Assembly (NCBI GenBank): GCA_021829515.1
Contig: JAKBPM010000025.1
Location: 1-16,031, forward strand
DNA length: 16,031 bases
Origin: Nitrospirota bacterium
GTDB taxonomy: Bacteria; Nitrospirota_A; Leptospirillia; Leptospirillales; Leptospirillaceae
Direction of reading: 5' to 3'
Positions 13,221-16,031 of the stretch are shown one piece after another (position 1 is the stretch's first letter; each line of letters begins with the position of its first letter). Under the pieces are notes generated by a model. The model was not told the origin of the DNA and searched no databases. It saw nothing but the letters and a program-made list of their open reading frames with translations. The position numbers and the translations under genes were made by a program.

Positions 13221-14437
13221 TACTCAAGCTTCAAGAACTCCGACAAGGGCAGTGGAGGATCGACAGGGAGCTTGATCCTGGATTTCAGGTTTTTCCAGAC
13301 GACTGACGATGCCTGCTCAAGGGAGCAGTTTCTGAGCATGATGATGGCCAGTCCCTTGTCCCAGTCGAGAAAAAGCGGGTCGGGTATCCTGTGGGATTTC
13401 TGGAGTCCGGGAAGTGTTGCCTGGCTTAGGCCCCATATGGGCAATACGGGAATTTTCTGGGCTTCCGCGGAGTTGTTTTCAAGAATTCTGGAGATGGGGA
13501 CGAGGCCATCGGGGGAGTAGCCCTGGCCTGACCAGTATTTGCTGAAATGGAACCTGGAGCTTTGAAACTGTTGTGCGCTCATGACCGACTGCCTGGAGAA
13601 ATCCCTAAGGTAGGAGGAAAAGCGGTCCACGCCGAACTGATTGAGTTTCTGGTGGTTGATGGAGATCCAGAAAAGGGGAAGGACCTGTCCGATGAACATG
13701 GGTGTTCTCATCATGACATCAACTCCTTCCATGTAAGCCTGGAGTCTCGTTGTGGGTATGTATCCGCTGGGCTCATCGGAGTCAAAAATATTCCTGACCC
13801 ATTTCCCGGCGCGGTCTTCGTAGAAAAGATGGGCCCCCTGCCTTTCCTTTCCAACTCCGATATAACTGTTAATGCGATGAATATGGATGGAAAGGGAAAG
13901 CTCTTCCGGAAGAGTCGTGATCGCCTGTGTAATGAGTTCTTCTGTTTCGGCATCTTCGAACCAGTTTGCAAGTTCGGAAAACAGGGACGGAAGCTTTTCT
14001 CCGTCTATCGATTCCTGAAGTGCGGCACATTCTTTCAGGTCGGAAGCGGGGGATAGCGACAGGTGTGTTCCGAATGGTGTCGGGGTCAGGATAATACCCA
14101 AAAACAAGAATTCACCCATTGTGTTTGGCACCAGAATGAAACGGTCCGTTATCTGGGATTCGAGATGTTTTGCCTTTTCGAGGAATTCCTTCAGATGGCT
14201 GCGCTCTCCGACTGTCACATGTCGGGAGAGATGGTCCAGAAAATCGTCGAGGGTCTTCTCATGCCCTATTTGTTTCCAGAGTCCCTTGCATGTTGGTGAA
14301 TAGAGGACCAGTCTCTTGTTTTGGTAGAATAATCCCTGATATGGTCCCATGGTTTTTTCGAGGGAGTCGAAGATTTTTCTGGGTGGGAATGGTGGCCCGA
14401 AAAAGGCTCTTGGGCTTCGGTTTTCATAAAGAAGCAT
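13220..14437 (-). CDS. Hypothetical protein, possibly degenerate PAS/GGDEF-like
   Basis: I do not recognise this 405-residue protein. There is no signal peptide or membrane helix, so it is probably cytoplasmic. Residues about 30-130 (MGPYQGLFYQNKRLVLYSPT ... GEFLFLGIILTPTPFG) look PAS-like in strand order. The middle (IHIHRINSYIGVGKERQGAH, then RTPMFIGQVLPLFWISIN) could be GAF-like. The C-terminus (DPLFLDWDKGLAIIMLRN, then LEQASSVVWKNLKSRI) has the shape of the last part of a GGDEF domain but WDKG where GGDEF should be, so cyclase activity would be lost. These are guesses from pattern. ATG 14437 is preceded by AGGA, and a terminator follows the stop directly. It is divergent from the acyltransferase, only 46 bases away. 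Confidence 0.6.
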   Translation of the reverse strand: MLLYENRSPRAFFGPPFPPRKIFDSLEKTMGPYQGLFYQNKRLVLYSPTCKGLWKQIGHEKTLDDFLDHLSRHVTVGERSHLKEFLEKAKHLESQITDRFILVPNTMGEFLFLGIILTPTPFGTHLSLSPASDLKECAALQESIDGEKLPSLFSELANWFEDAETEELITQAITTLPEELSLSIHIHRINSYIGVGKERQGAHLFYEDRAGKWVRNIFDSDEPSGYIPTTRLQAYMEGVDVMMRTPMFIGQVLPLFWISINHQKLNQFGVDRFSSYLRDFSRQSVMSAQQFQSSRFHFSKYWSGQGYSPDGLVPISRILENNSAEAQKIPVLPIWGLSQATLPGLQKSHRIPDPLFLDWDKGLAIIMLRNCSLEQASSVVWKNLKSRIKLPVDPPLPLSEFLKLE

Positions 14438-14483
14438 CGGTTATATCCTGTCTGGAGGCTAAAAACTGGACCCTCATGGCCAA

Positions 14484-15251
14484 GTGGAGAAATCTTCCAA
14501 GCTCAAAAAAAGATTCATTATCCTAGGTCTTATCGGTTCTATCCTCGTTCGGTTCATCTGGGCAACAAGCAGGAAGACCTTTGTCGGTTTCCAGGACTAT
14601 TGGTCCAAAACGGCAGATGGAAATGGTGTTCTTGTGGCATTCTGGCACAACCAGGGGCTCATGATGCCTTTGGCCTGGAAAGGGTTGCGAGGCCGGTCCA
14701 GAATCATTGTCTCCCGCTCAAAAGATGGCGACCTGATAGCGGGTCTCCTCCGTGTTTTCGGCATTTTGTGCGTTCGGGGCTCATCCACCCGTGGAGGGAA
14801 GGAAGCCCTCTCGGATATCCTCGCCGCCGGAAGTGATCCGGGGATGACCCTCGTAGTGACTCCGGATGGTCCCAGGGGACCGGCCGGAGTGGTCAAGGAA
14901 GGAGTTGCCTACCTTGCCCTGAAGACGGGCCGACCTCTTTATTGCCTATCAGTATCCTACACTAGGGTTCATATGTTCAAAAGTTGGGATGGTTTTCTCC
15001 TGCCCTGGCCCTTTGGAAAGGCATTTTTTGTGTGTCGTGGCCCGATCTTCTTGTCAGGCGGGGTGGATAAAATCGCTCGGAAGAGAGTTGGAGAACAAAT
15101 ACAATGGCACCTTGACCGGGTCAATGAATACTCCCGGGCATTGTCTCTGGGATTTGTCGATGTCGGGACCGTTGAAGAAAGACTTCGTGAGGTTTGTCCT
15201 TTTAATGAAGAGGCAAGTTATTCCCGGGGGAGGGATCTTTTGGGTTCATGA
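14484..15251 (+). CDS. DUF374/LPLAT-type acyltransferase (lysophospholipid or lipid A acyltransferase-like)
   Basis: The protein has 255 residues with one hydrophobic N-terminal anchor (FIILGLIGSILVRFIW), then the acyltransferase core. VLVAFWHNQGLMMPLAW gives catalytic H55. VSRSKDGDLIAGLLRVFGI, RGSSTRGGKEAL (98-109) and VVTPDGPRGPAGVVKEGVAYLA are the hallmark blocks of DUF374 proteins, which belong to the glycerolipid/lipid A acyltransferase superfamily at the inner membrane. The start is uncertain. GTG 14484 has no ribosome-binding site. CTG 14466 in the same frame has GGAGG seven bases upstream. ATG 14476 is in another frame and would need a slip in the A-run at 14507-14513 to join. It is divergent from the hypothetical gene. 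A terminator follows seven bases after the stop. Confidence 0.82.
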   Translation: MEKSSKLKKRFIILGLIGSILVRFIWATSRKTFVGFQDYWSKTADGNGVLVAFWHNQGLMMPLAWKGLRGRSRIIVSRSKDGDLIAGLLRVFGILCVRGSSTRGGKEALSDILAAGSDPGMTLVVTPDGPRGPAGVVKEGVAYLALKTGRPLYCLSVSYTRVHMFKSWDGFLLPWPFGKAFFVCRGPIFLSGGVDKIARKRVGEQIQWHLDRVNEYSRALSLGFVDVGTVEERLREVCPFNEEASYSRGRDLLGS

Positions 15252-15257
15252 CCGGGC

Positions 15258-15287
15258 AGGACTGGAGGGCTTGTCCTCATATTTTTT
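15258..15287 (+). terminator. Intrinsic terminator after the acyltransferase gene
   Basis: AGGAC (15258-15262) pairs with GTCCT (15273-15277) around a ten-base loop, followed by CATA and six T (15282-15287). The stem is short, but its position just after the stop codon supports the call. Confidence 0.45.
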
Positions 15288-15306
15288 GGTGATCTCATAG
15301 TATTAG

Positions 15307-15489
15307 GGTTCGAACGGGTGCACGACAAATTTTTGAGAATGCGCAGAAATCCGCCCCTGGCCGATCTCACGCACATCTCCTTGCTGTGCGCCGCTCGAAG
15401 AAGGCTTCGAGCCTTCCGCTGAGTTTGGCGCATCGAAGGGCAATGATGGCGTTGGCTCCCTCAAGACTCCAGAACATGCCGGACTGTCT
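15307..15489 (-). mobile_element. Right-end fragment of an ISKra4-type insertion sequence
   Basis: The fragment holds the last codons of an ISKra4-type transposase (15367-15489) and about 60 bases of noncoding end. The outer edge GGGTTCGAACGGGTGCACGA begins with GGGT, as many ISKra4-family ends do. The rest of the element is missing, cut at the junction with tnpB near 15483-15489. Confidence 0.5.
15367..15489 (-). pseudogene. C-terminal fragment of ISKra4-family transposase
   Basis: On the minus strand the frame reads RQSGMFWSLEGANAIIALRC, then AKLSGRLEAFFERRTARRCA and a stop at 15367. The block Q-S-G-M-F-W-S-x-x-G-A-N-A-I-I-A-L-R-C is the conserved C-terminal signature of ISKra4-type transposases. 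Only about 40 residues remain of a protein of several hundred. Sequence beyond 15489 belongs to tnpB on the other strand, so the transposase is decapitated and dead. Confidence 0.7.
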
Positions 15490-16031
15490 TCCGTGTGGCC
15501 GACCGCTGGTTTGTCAGCATCACCGTCGATACCCCGGACGATTCACATCTGCCCAAGGCCAAAAACCAAGGCGTGGTGGGTGTGGATTTGGGCGTATCGG
15601 CGCTGACAACGCTCTCAACGGGAGAGGCCATCACCGGGCCGAAGGCGCACAAGGCTTTGCTGTCCAGGCTGCAACGGCTGTCGCGCAGCCTGTCGCGCAA
15701 GCTCCAAGGCTCGGAGAATCGCAAGAAGGCGAAGGTGAAACTGGCAAGGCTGCACGCCAGAGTCGGCCATATCCGCAAGGATGCGCTCCATAAACTCACG
15801 ACGGACCTGACGTGCCGGTTCCACACCATCGCCATCGAGGACTTGAACGTGCGTGGCATGGTCAAAACCGGCACTTGTCGCGCGCCGTGTCTGATATGGG
15901 CTTTTTCGAGTTCCGGCGGCAACTGGAGTACAAGGCGGCACAGCGCGGCGGAATGATCGTCGTGGCCGACCGCTGGTATCCGAGTCGTAAAACGTGTTCG
16001 GATTGCGGTCAAAAGCTCGAAACTTTGCCGC
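15483..16031 (+). pseudogene. tnpB: TnpB of an IS200/IS605-type element, 5'-truncated and frameshifted, runs off window
   Basis: TnpB is the RNA-guided nuclease of IS200/IS605 elements, ancestor of Cas12. The frame enters at TVFRVADRWFVSITVDTPDD, roughly a third to halfway into a normal protein of about 400 residues; everything before is missing. RuvC-I VVGVDLGVSALTTLS carries its aspartate at 15585, HARVGHIRKDALHKLTTDL follows, and RuvC-II AIEDLNVRGM carries its glutamate at 15837. At the A-run 15864-15867 one base appears lost. Adding one A restores NRHLSRAVSDMGFFEFRRQL and then YKAAQRGGMIVVADRWYPS and KTCSDCGQKL, the start of the zinc finger, to the window edge. RuvC-III would lie outside. 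It is a pseudogene unless the window has a sequencing error, and the lost N-terminus would still disable it. Confidence 0.85.

Noticed and set aside
15461..16012. A 183-codon minus-strand open frame over tnpB
   Set aside because: It mirrors the conserved TnpB frame on the other strand and shows no motif of its own.

Overview
The window reads as a chromosomal segment of a Gram-negative-type bacterium of middling GC content. The protein style (KdpA variant, DsrE-type sulfur-relay proteins, a short SRP RNA beside dnaX, degenerate IS fragments) suggests an acidophilic Leptospirillum-like member of the Nitrospirota. That placement rests on family resemblance from memory, not on a search, and is tentative. 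Most genes lie on the minus strand.

Layout. Positions 1-353 (-) hold the N-terminal part of a TetR-type repressor with an operator-like dyad just upstream. Next is a full-length but unaccompanied kdpA (655-2355, -). The stretch 2371-3063 has no convincing gene. From 3064 to 4325 lies a broken insertion sequence bounded by related inverted repeats, whose DDE transposase has lost its N-terminus and is frameshifted near its C-terminus. It is followed at once by the 3' tail of a vanished IS200/IS605-type tnpB, with a dense row of hairpins that resembles an omega-RNA (TnpB guide RNA) scaffold (4379-4560). tRNA-Ser(GCU) (4699-4790) and an MscS-type channel (4871-5806, +) follow.

The housekeeping block 5796-10371 is read on the minus strand in the order tRNA-Ser(GGA), SRP RNA (ffs), dnaX, ybaB, recR, prfC. 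The genes are tightly packed and are probably at least partly co-transcribed. They serve protein targeting, replication clamp loading, recombinational repair and translation termination.

The block 10502-13089 (-) is a five-gene run: tusA-like, dsrE-like, dsrF/tusC-like, dsrH/tusB-like and a TolC-family outer-membrane protein. It has its own probable promoter and sits behind an intrinsic terminator. It looks like a persulfide-relay cassette, in which only the TusA and DsrE members keep the expected cysteine, followed by an export-type outer-membrane gene. Upstream is an unrecognised 405-residue protein (13220-14437, -), possibly with degenerate PAS- and GGDEF-like parts. It is divergent from a DUF374/LPLAT-type acyltransferase (14484-15251, +).

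The right edge (15307-16031) is a scar of two mobile elements fused head to head: the C-terminal end of an ISKra4-type transposase (-) abuts an N-terminally truncated, frameshifted tnpB (+) that runs off the window. The most unusual features are the orphan omega-RNA-like tail, the orphan kdpA with altered selectivity-filter motifs, and the cysteine-poor TusA-DsrEFH cassette.
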